This document shows positions 34,812 through 46,378 of a stretch of DNA of 64,000 nucleotides, one piece after another (the first letter of the stretch is position 1; each line of letters starts with the position of its first letter). The translations under genes and the position numbers were made by a program. The stretch comes from Megalopta genalis. Its lineage: Eukaryota > Arthropoda > Insecta > Hymenoptera > Halictidae. Below the pieces are notes generated by a model. That model was not told the DNA's origin and did not search any database. It saw nothing but the letters and a program-made list of their open reading frames with translations. The stretch covers positions 37,466,742 to 37,530,741 of the forward strand of contig NC_135014.1 of the NCBI RefSeq assembly GCF_051020955.1, read 5' to 3'.

Positions 34812-37800
34812 GTGTCGTAGTGCATTCCATTATTCGCGCGGACACCGTGTACTCGAATCAGCGTGAGTATCCACGCGAGCCTCCGCGATCGCGTTATTAT
34901 ATCCTCGGATTATTACGCGCGGAGCCTCGTAATTGCGAACGTAATTTCGAGGAATTTTTTTCCGGACTTCTCTGGATTTGTCTGCGCGATCGATTCTTTT
35001 GTTCGTCGGGGAGAACAAGGAATTTATGGCGGGCACGTCCGGCAGGAGCACAACGGGGCTACGCGCAACTCGAATTGCGCGAGGGTGGTCCGGGTGAACG
35101 TGTTTGTTCGATGTTGAACGCCGCGCCGGGAAAAGTCAGTGAAACTCTGCGGCGGAAATCTGTCAAAAACAATCGCGGCCTGACCGTTTCCGCGCAATTA
35201 ACCGCGGGACCCGCGTCGCGGCGCAAAGCGGCCGCAGCGAAATGCCACCCGAGGATATTCAATTAAGGCGGCAATTTCTTTCTCTTGCCGGGAACAACCG
35301 GTTTTCTTGGCGGGATCTTGTAGCTTAACTCTGTCGAAATGTCTCTGGAAAATTGCAAGTTGGCAGTCATGGTGATCCCGAAAATATCGACTGTCGCGTC
35401 GTTGAAACCTTTGTTAAAGCACTGGAACAATCGATTTGAAACTTTCGCTGTACCTTCGGAAACAGCCCCTACCATTGTCCGCGATCGAAACGATAGGCTG
35501 TACAGATTTTCAGTAAAGTCAAAAATACCGACAGTATCGCTTGCCGGAGGTAATCGATACTCTTCGCGAAGTCTTACAATTAGAGTTGGACACCTTAAAA
35601 AAAAAAGAAACCTCGTACAATGCTGCTACGTCACTTTCGCAGTTAGTTGACGCGATTGAAACGAAAGTATCGGAACAATCGATTCGAAATTCGAACGGAA
35701 ATAATCGGGAAATAATCCTCCGGAAAAAGAACTCGAGTTCTCCAAGTGAAATTGAACATCGAGTTCGACTTCGTCGATCGAGACATTAATCGCGATATCA
35801 GCGTCGGACGGTGTATGGAGGATCGACGAGCTGGTAATCTGACGAGCTTTTGATTTTCAGAAAAAATGCGCATATGTGTGCTGGTGCTGGTGTTGGCCGC
35901 GATCGCGGCCTCGTGCGACGCGAGCACGGACGGATTCAAGCTGCAGAGTGAGTGGCAAATGAATTTTCAAATTTCGACGACTTCGGGCGGATTGCTCGAT
36001 AATTCGATCTCGAACTCAATCGGAACAATGCTTCGACCTGTTTCAGTGCCGCTCGCGTTCAACGTTCCGTTTGCGAGCGATAAACTTGTCAGCGTTCTCA
36101 CAAGCCTGAAAACATGGATGCAGCAAGGTCATAAGAAACCAGACATCCCTATTCTGGAGCCCTTCCAGTTGGGCCACGTGCCACTGTCAGTAAACAACCC
36201 CTTCATCAGGTACGTACAGCTTCAATTTTCTATCAACTTCGGCAAGAAGTTTCGAAAGTATACGAAGCTCGTATATCGGCAGACTATTAAAAAAATGATT
36301 GTTGTGCAATGATATGCAACGACAGGTATTTTGGAAATCTGGATAACCCGTATGTAACCGGTTTGTCGAACTTTAATGTGAAGAAGGGCGAGTACAACCT
36401 TGAGGACAATAAAGCTGTTATCAATTTAAAGTGGGATGCTATCTATTTCTTGGCAATGTACGACGTCACGTCGTTGCAAGTGGTGGATTTGCCAATGGTG
36501 TTTGGACAGGGTGCTATGGTGTAAGTATTTCATAATATTTTGCCTCTCAATGACTTGCAGTCTGCTCAATGACTTATACAGGGTGTCCCAAAATGTCTCG
36601 CAATCCGAAAGTGGGGTATTCCTGAGGTCATTTGAAGCAACTTTTTCCTTAGCGAAAATGCAATCCGCGGCTTCGTTTACAAGTTATCAACGAAAAACAG
36701 TGACCAATGAGAGACGAGATCAGCTGGCGCGAGACGGCCGAGCCAACGAGCGGAACTGGGCTCCGTGCACTCGTTGGCTGGGCCGTCGCGCGCCAGCCGA
36801 GCTCGCCTCTCATTGGTCACTGTTTTTCGTTAATAACTCGTTAACGGTGCCCCAGAGAAAATTTTTGTAAAGGAAAAAGTTGCTTCAAATGATCTCAGGA
36901 ATCCCCTACTTTCGGATCGAGAGACATTTTTGGGACACTCTATAGTTTGTCATAGCGTATACGATTTTCGACTGATCGGTAAAAGCAACAATTTCATATT
37001 GAGACGTTCGTTTTGCTTCGAAGCGAAGACAGCTTTTAACGCTAAACCTATCGAGCCCTAAAAGTAACTAACGCACGTTGCTTGATAACGATAAGAAGAT
37101 TGAATTATTTAGACCTTCCGCCATGTTTGTTATAATGTACGCGCGCTTCGATCGAAGATTCCGTGAAATAGCTTCTTTTAATTTCAGCAACTTCGATATC
37201 GAAAATGTGAAACTGGTCATTTTGACCGGTTTGGTACGTTCAGCGTTAACAGATTGTACGAACTTTCCGCTGTTTCCAGTCGACGTTGGCGCATAATCAG
37301 CGTCGCGCTCGTTCGAATTCGAGTCGAGAACGATCGCTTATCGAACGAGACCGACTCGATTCCACAAAGTAACGTTATCTCCGAGCGATACGACGAAACT
37401 GGTATCAGCGTCGAAAATTCTTTTGCCGACGTATAAACACGGTTCTCGGCTGATCACACAGTTCCCTAGCGTTGCTAAAACAGAGTTACCCGAATCGAGT
37501 AAAAACGTTCCCAGCCATAGATCTCCGCGGGAGACCGGCGGGAACGAAGACCCGAATTATCATCAACGGTATAGAAATTAATTGAACTTTGTCTTTCTCG
37601 TATTCAGAGCGGTAGCAAGAGGTCTCGAGATAACTATAGAGGTGAAAATCGCCAAGAATTCTGGAAACAAGTTGGACGTGTCAGATTTAAAATTGACAGT
37701 TAGTCTGGACAAACTGGAAGTAAGTGTCAAACATTAATAGTTTAGTTTCTAATATAGATGAACACTATTTTCGCCAAAATCGCGATGGAACGCCATTCGA

Positions 37801-38268
37801 AATTTTAACTGAATATTATTTTCGATTAAGTTCAATCGCTTTTCCGCGATTTCGAGTTTTCAAATTCTTTTCTCCCGAAGCGATTCAAGAACGTATTTGG
37901 TGAAAATATGTATGTAAAACGACCGATGAAAATAATGTTAAGTCCGTTTTCGATACGGTACGCGACTATGCAATTGCATTAGATTAGGTGGTGTTTTTGA
38001 ACGCTGTGTTGAAACGATTAATGTTACAGTTCAATGCCAGTGGTTTATTGGGCGACCCAGACGAGTCTACGAAATTCAGCGATAAAATATCTGCTGAAAT
38101 GCCAAAGATGATCATCGACAATCAAGCCAAACTGTCGTATTATGGTGGCCAAGCCTTGAAGAATATCTTGGATCTAACTCTAGTAAACATGACGTATGAT
38201 GATTTTATTGCAATGATAAACACATAATGAATTTCACGTTAAATCATGATACTTTATGAATGAATAAA
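34811..38268 (+). CDS. Secreted group-7-allergen/JHBP-like lipid-binding protein, gene 1 (older paralogue)
   Basis: Exons: 34811(approx)-34862 non-coding, then 35861-35947, 36047-36209, 36326-36520, 37608-37719 and 38030-38227. The CDS runs from ATG 35866 to stop 38225-38227 (750 nt, 249 residues), with AATAAA at 38263. All introns are GT-AG and the frame stays open through every junction. Residues 1-19 (MRICVLVLVLAAIAASCDA) look like a signal peptide. The mature chain has no cysteine. KKPDIPILEP lies at about 57-66. Exon 4 carries the amphipathic strands (YFGNLDNPYVTGLSNF) that align with genes 2 and 3. Layout and the VxGLxxFxV-type pattern resemble mite group 7 allergens and insect JHBP-like carriers (TULIP fold). 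These bind hydrophobic ligands in a tubular pocket; ligand and tissue are unknown here. Intron 4 (1087 bp) contains two transposon insertions, unlike the 529-bp intron in gene 2. Confidence 0.82.
36579..36941. mobile_element. Hairpin MITE family 1 in intron 4 of gene 1
   Basis: It follows TA (36577-36578). The left end is CAGGGTGTCCCAAAATGTCT and the right end is gacatttttgggacactcta. Arms contain AACGAAAAACAGTGACCAAT and its complement. It is absent from the same intron in genes 2 and 3, so it inserted after gene 1 split from their ancestor. Confidence 0.88.
37040..37245. mobile_element. TTAA-flanked element in intron 4 of gene 1
   Basis: TTAA at 37036-37039 and 37246-37249. Ends are cgctaaacct and the complement of acgttcagcg, a weak inverted repeat. 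The inner sequence gtcattttgaccggttt resembles the CCCGTCAAAATGACGGGT core of the CACTAGATTTACGG family, so it is probably a diverged relative. Removing this and the MITE brings the intron close to the 529 bp of gene 2. Confidence 0.65.
37385..37520. promoter_or_regulatory. Conserved block in intron 4 of gene 1
   Basis: This intronic stretch aligns with 41078-41210 in gene 2 and with the same block in gene 3. It includes GACAGTTCCCTAGCG-type sequence followed by TGCTAAAACAGAGTT, with few changes, although the neighbouring exons of gene 1 are strongly diverged. It is a candidate enhancer or transcript element. Confidence 0.55.
38263..38268 (+). terminator. Polyadenylation signal of gene 1
   Basis: AATAAA 36 bp after the stop codon of gene 1. 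Confidence 0.75.
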
Positions 38269-39031
38269 TTATATTTGGTTAACAGAACTAGCGTGGTTGA
38301 TAATCCCATCTCGAAAGTGTATGATTAAGATACTTGTTGCAACCGTCGCACACGATTGTTCTAAAATCAATTGCAACGCCATGCAGAACTTTGATTTCAA
38401 ATAGCAATTGGAACGCGTGCTATGTTGGAACAAGGAGATCGTAGGGAAATCCTTTGGCTTACATTTCAATTGTAACAAAGAGCGAAGAATTAACATCGAC
38501 GTGGTTCTAACGCGATCGAAACGACGGCTCGATAAATTCCCGGATTTTCGTCGCCTTTTTCGCCTCATTCACCCGAGATCCCTTAATCCCAGCCGCGTAA
38601 TTAGCCGGAAATCTATGCGAAATCGATACACCGACCAGATCCAGGCCGCGATAAATCCTTATCTCGCCGCAGCCTCGATCCAAGTGCCGATGTAGCGATG
38701 GAAATTCCCGAAAACTGCTTGGTATACTACGAGCCAACGGGCTACAAAGCAATCGGCAGACATCTGAATAGCAGAGGACACTCCTGCTTTCTGTGGAAAC
38801 GGCGAATCAGTGGTCGATTTTCTTAGAATATGCGACTGAAATGAAAACAAAGTTGTTTCGTAAATGGAAAATTGTTATGTAGCTTGACTTGTCTATTGTC
38901 TAATAATATTTTGAACAAATCAAAATAATTAAAAATTATCGAAATCTTGTCAATCAGTTTCCTCCCCTATCGGAACGAGCGAGCCCCTAATTGTTCAAAA
39001 ACCGAGAATATGGTCTCAAAGTATGTACATA

Positions 39032-39485
39032 TTAGGTCATTAAGTATGAAATGTGCGATTATCTGAAGCATCAAGTTTGATATCCGATGTTTCCGATATT
39101 TCACTTCGATCGTCGTTTCTTTTTTTTTGGAGTGAGATGGGATACGCCTTCTGCCTTTCAGACGCGCTCTTTTGTTCTCAATGGTCCATCGTATTGTCGT
39201 CTGAGGGTTAAATATTGTAGGCCATGGATAAGTCAAAAGTTCGCGTTATTTTCGAATATGAATTCCGCCGTGGAACTAATGCAGCGCAGACAAGTCGAAA
39301 TGTTAACGAGACGTTTGGCAAGGATGTAGCTAATGAACGTACGGTACGTCGATGGTTTGAAAAATTCCGATCTGGAGATTTTGGAATCCAAAGTGAACCG
39401 CGCGGCCGAGCTGAGAGCAAGGCCCGAAATATAATAAACCAAACTTTCAGTCTCCAAATCGGACATTTCATACTCAATGACCTAA
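39032..39485 (+). mobile_element. Internally deleted mariner, copy in unit A
   Basis: TA flanks (39030-39031, 39486-39487). Terminal inverted repeats are TTAGGTCATTAAGTATGAAA and the complement of TTTCATACTCAATGACCTAA. It is 454 bp, against roughly 1.3 kb for an intact mariner. A frame at 39224 encodes only the N-terminal helix-turn-helix part of the transposase (MDKSKVRVIFEYEFRRGTNA, then NERTVRRWFEKFRSGDF). It then jumps to the 3' terminal region. The DDD catalytic domain is gone, so this is a non-autonomous derivative. Confidence 0.92.
39224..39426 (+). pseudogene. Mariner transposase fragment (N-terminal DNA-binding part)
   Basis: About 67 residues match the first helix-turn-helix region of mariner transposases (NERTVRRWFEKFRSGDF). 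It ends at an internal deletion and runs on in noncoding terminal sequence to 39493. No catalytic aspartates are present. Confidence 0.88.
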
Positions 39486-39574
39486 TATTATAATAACAGA
39501 GGAATTGGATAGCAGATAATATTCGTGACATAACTTGCAAAAACCTGCATTTGCAAAGAAAGGAAGCCTGATGT

Positions 39575-39914
39575 ATCGAAAACACCGACCGCAATCCGCA
39601 GCGATCAGAGATAATCTATCAACGCATCGGGACGAGAACAATGTCGAAAAGTATTCCGCGGAGATTGAAAAAAAACAAGCGTTCTCATTTATTTTCTCCG
39701 CGTCAACCGATATATTTACGCTCGAAAGGCATCACCTTTGCTTCGCGGAGACAAAAAATAGTCATCCGATCTTGATCAATCGAATGAAAACGAATCTCTC
39801 GAGTCTCTGATTGAACGATTGAGCGTAACTGATAACGAGCATCCGATTATGGATCCTAAAGTTCAGGTGGCCGATACCGGCGCCTATATAAGAGACCATT
39901 ACGGGTGTTGACCA
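39575..39914 (+). promoter_or_regulatory. Promoter of gene 2
   Basis: TATA box TATATAAG at 39885-39892, with an initiator-like CCAGTG whose A is at 39914. The upstream block is shared with genes 1 and 3, including GATAACGAGCATCCGATTAT at about 39830. Confidence 0.8.
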
Positions 39915-42014
39915 GTGTTAGAGTGCAATTATATATCGCGTGTACGCCGCAAACTCGGAGAAGCGTGAGTATCTGTTCACAGTTTCCAACGACCATATCC
40001 TACAAATTCTTTTCCGTTGTCTGCATTCGCACGGTTCGCATCGAGGACCATTTTATTTCGTGAATCGAAAGCCGACGTTCGACGGTGGATTAGCTAAGCG
40101 GTGATATGGAATTGAACAAATTAAAGAACCGAGGACTATTTTGATTTTCAGAAAAATGCGTGTAATCGTGTTGGTGTTGACCGCGTTGGCAATCTCGTGC
40201 CACGCGTTCGAGGATGATCTGTATCTGCATGGTGAGTATTCTTTTCGATTGTCAAACTTTCGCGACGTCGAGGATCCTGGAGATTCAGTCGATTGGTGCA
40301 AGCAAAGTGTTACGGGTTTCGTACTGTTTCAGGACCGGTCCAGATCGAGACTTTCGAAACAGGAAAGCTCGTTGGCTTCCTCGAGAAAGTGAAACAATGG
40401 TTGAAAACTGGCCACGAGAAACCTGACATCCCTGTTCTAGACCCACTTAAAAAGGACCATTTTGAGCTGGATATAACCAACGAAGTCATTACGTAGGAAC
40501 GCCTTCCATTTTTGGTAATGTTGTATGTATATGTGTATATGTATTGATTGGTTGTTCTATTCGCAACGATAGACTGAAGGGTACGCTGGACGATCTGAGA
40601 GCAACCGGTTTGTCAGACTACGACGTGCTACAAGGCGACTTCGAGCTTGCTGGATTAAAAGCCAAAATCAAGTTGGTCTGGCCCGACATCGATCTTATGA
40701 CCAAGTACCACCTGACGGAGGCACAACTGGGAGGTGATTTGAAGCTTTGGGGTACTGGAAATATAATGTAAGTATCGCAGCTGTCTTCGAACAATGTTTA
40801 ATAAATCACCTCGATAATTCCTTTTTGGAATTATTTGGAACCCCCATATAGGGGGTTCATTTTTTAGGGGTAACAATTTGATAAATTTGTCGAGACTTCC
40901 ATTTCGTTCGGAATTTAAGATAGAGGCCGTTCTTTACAGCTCCCGATAGTACTTGCTTGAAGGACCGTAGTCCAATGATTAAAGCCCGATACCGGATCGC
41001 GTTTATTCTAATTGAAATCTCAATAAATATTATCTAATGGAACAAACTCGGCTTACCGAATCTACCGTTATCTCAAAACGATAAGACGAAACTCGTGCCA
41101 ACATCGAAGAAAGCTCGTTTGCCGACGAGAACATGATCCTCGGTGGATCAGACAGTTCCCTAGCGTTCCTAAAACAGAGTTGCCCGGGTCGGATAAATAC
41201 GTTCTCATCCATGGGAACGACTCTTCTGCGGGAAACACGATGAGGCTCCTCTATTGTCTATAGTAATTAATCAAACCGTATCTTTTTGACATTTAGGGCT
41301 TTAGTACAGGGTCTCGCCGTAGACGTAAACATAAGCATCTCCATGGATGATGACGGGAAGTTGTACGTGAAGGATTTAGACGTGAAGATTGCCCTGAAAT
41401 CACTCAAGGTAAGAATATATCAATAAGTTGATATTCACGATGAAAATATGAACGTGTTAACACGTTCGCTAGCAGTGTCGCACGTTATGCGCGACGACCA
41501 CGATTTTGTGTTTCACAAGAAGAACATCGAATGAATTTTGTGAATATAATTATCGAAAATTCGAGCAGGTATATTATCGTATTTTATAAGATGATACGAT
41601 GTATTTAATACGATAAATACAATAAACATAACTACGTATGCTAGTGAAGCTGCTAGCGAACGTGTTGAATAATTCGATAATCTTTGCGAACCCTGATTAC
41701 AGTTCGCAAATTCGGATAAGGGTTACAATTAAACAGGATCGATTCTTAATGTTACAGTTCGACGCCACTGGACTGCTCGACGACGATCAGACATCGAAAA
41801 TACTCAGCAAGATCGTATCCGAAGTAGCACCACAGATTCTCGTGGACTATCAAGATAAGGTATCGAAATTAGCTGGCGATTTAGTGAGAAAAGTGATGAA
41901 CGAAATGCTAAGCAAATTAAGCATCGGTGACATAATCGGCATGATCAGTTAGGATAACTAACGTCTCTTTGTCCCGCCGTATATTCACCATGTCTTCTTT
42001 CATAAACGAATAAA
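39914..42014 (+). CDS. Secreted group-7-allergen/JHBP-like lipid-binding protein, gene 2
   Basis: Exons: about 39914-39964 non-coding, then 40152-40231, 40333-40492, 40573-40767, 41297-41408 and 41758-41952. The CDS runs from ATG 40156 to stop 41950-41952 (738 nt, 245 residues), with AATAAA at 42009. All junctions are GT-AG and phases equal those of gene 1. Residues 1-17 (MRVIVLVLTALAISCHA) are the signal peptide. The mature chain has no cysteine, unlike takeout/true JHBPs with their N-terminal disulfide. KPDIPVLDP is at 55-63, then LKGTLDDLRATGLSDYDV and KIKLVWPDIDLMTKY, which align with the group 7 allergen pattern (KGELDMRNIQVRGL). It ends in an amphipathic helix (LVRKVMNEMLSKLSIGD). Its probable role is an extracellular carrier of a hydrophobic ligand. 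The ligand is not deducible. Confidence 0.87.
41078..41210. promoter_or_regulatory. Conserved block in intron 4 of gene 2
   Basis: This is the counterpart of 37385-37520 in gene 1. It contains GACAGTTCCCTAGCG and TAAAACAGAGTT with flanking similarity, and is copied in gene 3 (about 45442-45574). Confidence 0.55.
42009..42014 (+). terminator. Polyadenylation signal of gene 2
   Basis: AATAAA 57 bp after the gene 2 stop. It is identical in gene 3. Confidence 0.75.
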
Positions 42015-43396
42015 TACATTTAATTAGCAGACTTGCCGTAGCCTGAGAACTCCACACCCCCTTTCGATCTTTTACTTGCTGCATCATTAAAGGTCACGTT
42101 GAATGAAATGTTAAACACCCGCAGGCGAATCGTCGCCGTTGAAGGATTGTCGTATCGCATCCAAAAATCATCTTCACATGCGACCGATTTATTTTTATTT
42201 GAAATACTGTTGAAAGCGTAACCGCTGTACGAGTCGCGATACTCAATTTCTTACGCATAAAATGTGCTAGACCATACGTACGCAGACAGCGGACGTTCTG
42301 CATTTATGGTTTAAATTGATATGGGAAGTATAGTGCAGCGAAGACGCCGCAAGAATTCAAGTATACTGTTTACATTGCTTGCGATTCGTTAAAACCATTA
42401 AGAAAAATACACTTCATACAACATTGCAGGCAACTTTCCCCTCGCGGAGAGAGTTTTCCTATGTAAGACGGAAATGCTGCAGGTTAGAAAAACTATTTTG
42501 TGTACAAAGTTAAAATGGCTTCGAGTGCAAAGGGTTAATATCGTGGTCGAACATCGCTCACGAGAGAAATCAGAACGTAAGATTCAGATCGAACAGCTCG
42601 CAAGATCTCGGTACGCAAATTCTTTTTGTGCCACATCGGATCTTTTTGCGTCCTCGAACGACTCGTTCAAACGTCGCGTAATGAAACACTTAATGATATA
42701 TTTTCTATCCAGCCTTTACCATAGTCCCATTAATTCCTTGTACATACATATCGAAGGGTTATTTCGATAGAAGAATAAATAGATACGTGATAATAGCTGG
42801 AGATCATAGGGAAATCCTTTGGCTTACATTTCAATTGTAACAAAGAGCGAAGAATTAACATCGACGTGCTTCTAACGCGATCGAAACGACGGCTCGATAA
42901 ATTCACGGATTTTCGTCGCCTTCTTCGCCTCATTCACCCGAGGTCCCTTAATCCCAGCCGCGTAATTAGCCGGAAATCTATGCGAAATCGATACACTGAG
43001 CAGATCCAGGCCGCGGTAAATCCTTATCTCGCCGCAGCCTCGATCCGAGTGCCGATGTAGCGATAGAAATTCCCGAAAACTGCTTGGTATACTACGAGCC
43101 AACGGGCTACAAAGCAATCGGCAGACATCTGAATAGCAGAGGACACTCCTGCTTTCTGTGGAAACGGCCAATCAGTGGTCGATTTTCTTAGAATATGCGA
43201 CTGAAATGAAAACAAAGTTGTTTCGTAAATGGAAAATTGTTATGTAGCTTGACTTGTCTATTGTCTAATAATATTTTGAACAAATCAAAATAATTAAAAA
43301 CTATCGAAATCTTGTCAATCATTCTCCTCCCCTATCGAAACGAGCGAGCCCCTAATTGTTCAAAAACCGAGAATATGGTCTCAAAGTATGTACATA

Positions 43397-43851
43397 TTAG
43401 GTCATTAAGTATGAAATGTCCGATTACCTGAAGCATCAAGTTTGATATCCGATGTTTCCGATATTTCACTTCGATCGTCGTTTGTTTTTTTTTTGGAGTG
43501 AGATGGGATACGCCTTCTGCCTTTCAGACGCGCTCTTTTGTTCTCAACGGTCTATCGTATTGTCGTCTGAGGGTTAAATATTGTAGGCCATGGATAAGTC
43601 AAAAGTTCGCGTTATTTTCGAATATGAATTCCGCCGTGGAACTAATGCAGCGCAGACAAGTCGAAATGTTAACGAGACGTTTGGCAAGGATGTAGCTAAT
43701 GAACGTACGGTACGTCGATGGTTTGAAAAATTCCGATCTGGAGATTTTGATATCCATAGTGAACCACGCGGCCGAACTGAGAGCAAGGCCCGAGATATAA
43801 TAAACCAAACTTTCAGTCTCCAAATCGGACATTTCATACTCAATGACCTAA
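43397..43851 (+). mobile_element. Internally deleted mariner, copy in unit B
   Basis: Same element, same TA site and same deletion as 39032-39485, 455 bp long. Its presence in both units shows it was inserted and deleted before the segmental duplication. The N-terminal transposase fragment starts at 43590. Confidence 0.92.
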
Positions 43852-43940
43852 TATTATAATAACAGAGGAATTGGATAGCAGATAATATTCGTGACATAAC
43901 TTGCAAAAACCTGCATTTGCAAAGAAAGGAAGCCTGATGT

Positions 43941-44280
43941 ATCGAAAACACCGACCGCAATCCGCAGCGATCAGAGATAATCTATCAACGCATCGGGACG
44001 AGAACAATGTCGAAAAGTATTCCGCGGAGATTGAAAAAAAACAAGCGTTCTCATTTATTTTCTCCGCGTCAACCGATATATTTACGCTCGAAAGGCATCA
44101 CCTTTGCCTCGCGGAGACAAAAAATAGTCATCCGATCTTGATCAATCGAATGAAAACGAATCTCTCGAGTCTCTGATTGAACGATTGAGCGTAACTGATA
44201 ACGAGCATCCGATTATGGATCCTAAAGTTCAGGTGGCCGATACCGGCGCCTATATAAGAGACCATTACGGGTGTTGACCA
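43941..44280 (+). promoter_or_regulatory. Promoter of gene 3
   Basis: TATA box TATATAAG at 44251-44258 and initiator-like CCAGTG about 30 bp downstream. It is almost identical to the gene 2 promoter, so the two genes probably began with the same expression pattern. Confidence 0.8.
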
Positions 44281-46378
44281 GTGTTAGAGTGCAATTATAT
44301 ATCGCGTGTACGCCGCAAACTCGGAGAAGCGTGAGTATCTGTTCACAGTTTCCAACGACCATATCCTACAAATTCTTTTCCGTTGTCTGCATTCGCACGG
44401 TTCGCATCGAGGACCATTTTATTTCGTGAATCGAAAGCCGACGTTCGACGGTGGATTAGCTAAGCGGTGATATGGAATTGAACAAATTAAAGAACCGAGG
44501 ACTATTTTGATTTTCAGAAAAATGCGTGTAATCGTGTTGGTGTTGACCGCGTTGGCAATCTCGTGCCACGCGTTCGAGGATGATCTGTATCTGCATGGTG
44601 AGTATTCTTTTCGATTGTCAAACTTTCGCGACGTCGAGGATCCTGGAGATTCAGTCGATTGGTGCAAGCAAAGTGTTACGGGTTTCGTACTGTTTCAGGA
44701 CCGGTCCAGATTGAGACTTTCGAAACAGGAAAGCTCGTTGACTTCCTCGAGAAAGTGAAACAATGGTTGAAAACTGGCCACGAGAAACCTGACATCCCTG
44801 TTCTAGACCCACTTAAAAAGGACCATTTTGAGCTGGATATAACCAACGAAGTCATTACGTAGGAACGCCTTCCATTTTTGGTAATGTTGTATGTATATGT
44901 ATATGTATTGATTGGTTGTTCGATTCGCAACGATAGACTGAAGGGTACGATGGACGATCTGAGAGCAACCGGTTTGTCAGACTTCGACGTGCTACAAGGC
45001 GACTTCGAGTTAGCTGGATTAAAAGCCAAAATCAAGTTGAACTGGCCCGAAATCGATCTTATGACCAAGTACCACCTGACGGAGGCACAACTGGCAGGTG
45101 ATTTGAAGCTTTGGGGTACTGGAAATATAATGTAAGTATCGCAGCTGTCTTCGAACAATGTTTAATAAATCACCTCGATAATTCCTTTTTGGAATTATTT
45201 GGAACCCCCATATAGGGGGTTCATTTTTTAGGGGTAACAATTTGATAAATTTGTCGAGACTTCCATTTCGTTTGGTATTTAAGATAGGGGCCGTTCCTTC
45301 CAGCTCCCGATAGTACTTGCTTGAAGGTCCGTAGTCTAATGATTAAAGCCCGATGCCGGATCGCGTTTATTCTAATTGAAATGTCAATAAATATTATCTA
45401 ATGGAACAAACTCGGCTTATCGAATCTACCGTTATCTCAAAGCGATAAGACGAAACTCGTGCCAACATCGAAGAAAGCTCGTTTGCCGACGAGAACATGA
45501 TCCTCGGTGGATCAGACAGTTCCCTAGCGTTGCTAAAACAGAGTTGCCCGGGTCGGATAAATACGTTCCCATCCATGGGAACGACTCTTCTGCGGGAAAC
45601 ACGATGAGGCTCCTCTATTGTCTATAGTAATTAATCAAACCGTATCTTTTTGACATTTAGGGCTTTAGTACAGGGTCTCGCCGTAGACGTAAACATGAGC
45701 ATCACCATGGATGATGACGGGAAGATATCCGTGAAGGATTTAGACCTGAAGATTGCCCTGAAATCACTCAAGGTAAGAATATATCAATAAATTGATATTC
45801 ACGATGAAAATATGAACGTGTTAACACGTTCGCTAGCAGTGTCGCACGTTATGCGCGACGACCACGATTTTGTGTTTCACAAGAAGAACATCGAATGAAT
45901 TTTGTGAATATAATTATCGAAAATTCGAGCAGGTATATTATCGTATTTTATGAGAGGATACGATGTATTTAATACGATAAATACAATAAACATAACTACG
46001 TATGCTAGTGAAGCTGCTAGCGAACGTGTTGAATAATTCGATAATCTTTGCGAACCCTGATTACAGTTCGCAAATTCGGATAAGGGTTACAATTAAACAG
46101 GATCGATTCTTAATGTTACAGTTCGACGCCAGTGGACTGCTCGACGACGATCAGACATCGAAAATGCTCAGCAAGATCGTAACCGAATTAGCACCACAGA
46201 TTCTCGTGGACTATCAAAATGATGTATCGAAATTAGCTGGCGATTTAGTGAGAAAAGTGATGAACGAAATGCTAGGCAAATTAAGCATCGGTGACATAAT
46301 CGGCATGATCAGTTAGGATAACTAACGTCTCTTTGTCCCGCCGTATATTCACCATGTCTTCTTTCATAAACGAATAAA
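44280..46378 (+). CDS. Secreted group-7-allergen/JHBP-like lipid-binding protein, gene 3
   Basis: Exons: about 44280-44330 non-coding, then 44518-44597, 44699-44858, 44937-45131, 45661-45772 and 46122-46316. The CDS runs from ATG 44522 to stop 46314-46316 (245 residues), with AATAAA at 46373. Signal peptide and exons 2-3 are almost the same as gene 2, with one replacement (G40D). Exon 4 has five replacements, including Leu-Val-Trp to Leu-Asn-Trp. Exon 5 has five (for example LYVKD to ISVKD) and exon 6 has seven. Only two codons differ synonymously. The reading frame and splice sites are intact, so the gene looks functional. Family and role are as for gene 2; the changes could alter the ligand pocket. 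Confidence 0.87.
46373..46378 (+). terminator. Polyadenylation signal of gene 3
   Basis: AATAAA 57 bp after the stop codon. Confidence 0.75.

Larger units (their letters stand above)
38434..42785. repeat. Tandem segmental duplication, unit A (gene 2)
   Basis: It is a direct repeat of 42799-47149 with offset 4364-4366 bp, nearly identical throughout: spacer, deleted mariner, promoter, whole gene and downstream flank. The units are separated by 13 bp. Boundaries were set where similarity to the flanks stops (ggagatc at the left, aataaatagata at the right). Confidence 0.95.

Noticed and set aside
36436..36870. 144-codon frame near gene 1 exon 4
   Set aside because: It uses the wrong frame of exon 4 and continues into the intronic MITE. 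Similar peptides (KMQSAASFTSY, ERRDQLAR) appear in every MITE copy.
40141..40392. 83-codon frame covering gene 2 exon 2
   Set aside because: It reads through the intron 2 donor. The spliced model keeps the frame and matches gene 1, so only residues up to 40231 are real.
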